Below are positions 12,370 to 12,551 of a DNA stretch of 12,551 bases, piece by piece. The notes below the pieces were generated by a model. That model worked only from the letters and a program-made list of their open reading frames with translations, was not told the DNA's origin and did not search any database. The position numbers were made by a program, and so were the translations under genes. The stretch spans positions 1 to 12,551 of the forward strand of contig DKAS01000190.1 of assembly GCA_002448875.1 (NCBI GenBank), given 5' to 3'. This DNA comes from Proteobacteria bacterium UBA6920 (GTDB lineage: Bacteria > Pseudomonadota > Gammaproteobacteria > SG8-11). Within the stretch, counting starts at the first letter, position 1. Every line of letters begins with the position of its first letter.

Positions 12370-12551
12370 CACGCCACCTCCCGGTCAGTTAACAGGCAGC
12401 CATCCTCGAGGGTGAGCACCCGATCGAACGCCGCGTTGCGCAGCTCGTCGTGGGTCACGACGACCACCGTGGTTCCCTCCCTGGCCAGGGCGCTGAACAG
12501 ATTCTGGATATCCTGGCTGGTACGGGAATCCAGATTGCCCGTGGGTTCGTC
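12369..12551 (-). CDS. ABC transporter ATP-binding protein, C-terminal end (partial)
   Basis: Only the last 60 codons are in the window; the gene continues beyond 12551. The visible part starts at the end of the Walker B strand with D-E-P-T-G-N-L-D-S, the typical D-loop context of LolD/MacB-class ATPases. It then has the H-loop strand T-T-V-V-V-V-T-H-D and the usual tail ending L-E-D-G-C-L-L. The Walker A, Q-loop and signature motif lie outside. Its TGA (12371-12369) overlaps the permease ATG by one base (TGATG), so the two are translationally coupled and are almost certainly subunits of one exporter. Confidence 0.93.
   Translation of the reverse strand, partial: DEPTGNLDSRTSQDIQNLFSALAREGTTVVVVTHDELRNAAFDRVLTLEDGCLLTDREVA

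Noticed and set aside
1..12551. CRISPR arrays, tRNA/rRNA genes, toxin-antitoxin pairs, defence systems or intact insertion sequences.
   Set aside because: No regularly spaced repeats, no tRNA-like cloverleaf text, and no transposase, nuclease or defence-domain motifs were seen in any frame.

Overview
This is a chromosomal-looking window from a Gram-negative proteobacterium, most likely a gammaproteobacterium. Signal peptides, an outer-membrane beta-barrel candidate, an FtsX/MacB-type ABC exporter, a DsrE-family protein, a LysR regulator and a HAMP-PAS-GGDEF-EAL protein all fit this. GC content is moderately high in the flanks and visibly lower around 3,870-7,400. I cannot name the genus from sequence alone. 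There is no rRNA, tRNA, CRISPR array or intact insertion sequence.

Layout. (1) 1-2,170: the 3' end of an unidentified gene closed by a strong Rho-independent terminator, a predicted secreted/outer-membrane beta-barrel protein, a GNAT acetyltransferase, and a convergent, broken SAM-dependent methyltransferase (frame change plus loss of the middle of the domain). (2) 2,170-3,640: an 89-aa protein of unknown function made of two diverged copies of one ~22-residue unit, then an AHSA1/SRPBCC-domain protein. (3) 3,640-7,284: a ~390-bp spacer with a REP-like hairpin and a candidate promoter, then a two-gene unit encoding a PhnD-like periplasmic binding protein and a membrane HAMP-PAS-GGDEF-EAL c-di-GMP enzyme. 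(4) 7,285-8,907: a spacer carrying a motif that recalls REP-transposase-associated ends, then two minus-strand genes, a DsrE-family protein followed by a two-domain pyridoxamine-phosphate-oxidase-like flavin-binding protein. A LysR regulator is divergent from them (9,051-9,959). (5) 9,960-12,551: the minus-strand ABC exporter, i.e. the C-terminal end of an ATPase overlapping by one base with a 789-aa double-FtsX permease.

How genes may work together. The most interesting unit is PhnD-like SBP plus GGDEF/EAL protein. No ABC permease or ATPase gene lies beside the binding protein, and the second gene starts 11 bp after it, so the binding protein probably reports a ligand to the periplasmic domain of the c-di-GMP enzyme, as NspS does for MbaA or AioX for AioS. 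The LysR regulator is placed to control the DsrE/flavin-protein pair. The ABC ATPase and permease form one exporter or lipoprotein-releasing-type machine. Most of the remainder is ordinary single-gene content. All functional statements are from motif reading; no database search was run.
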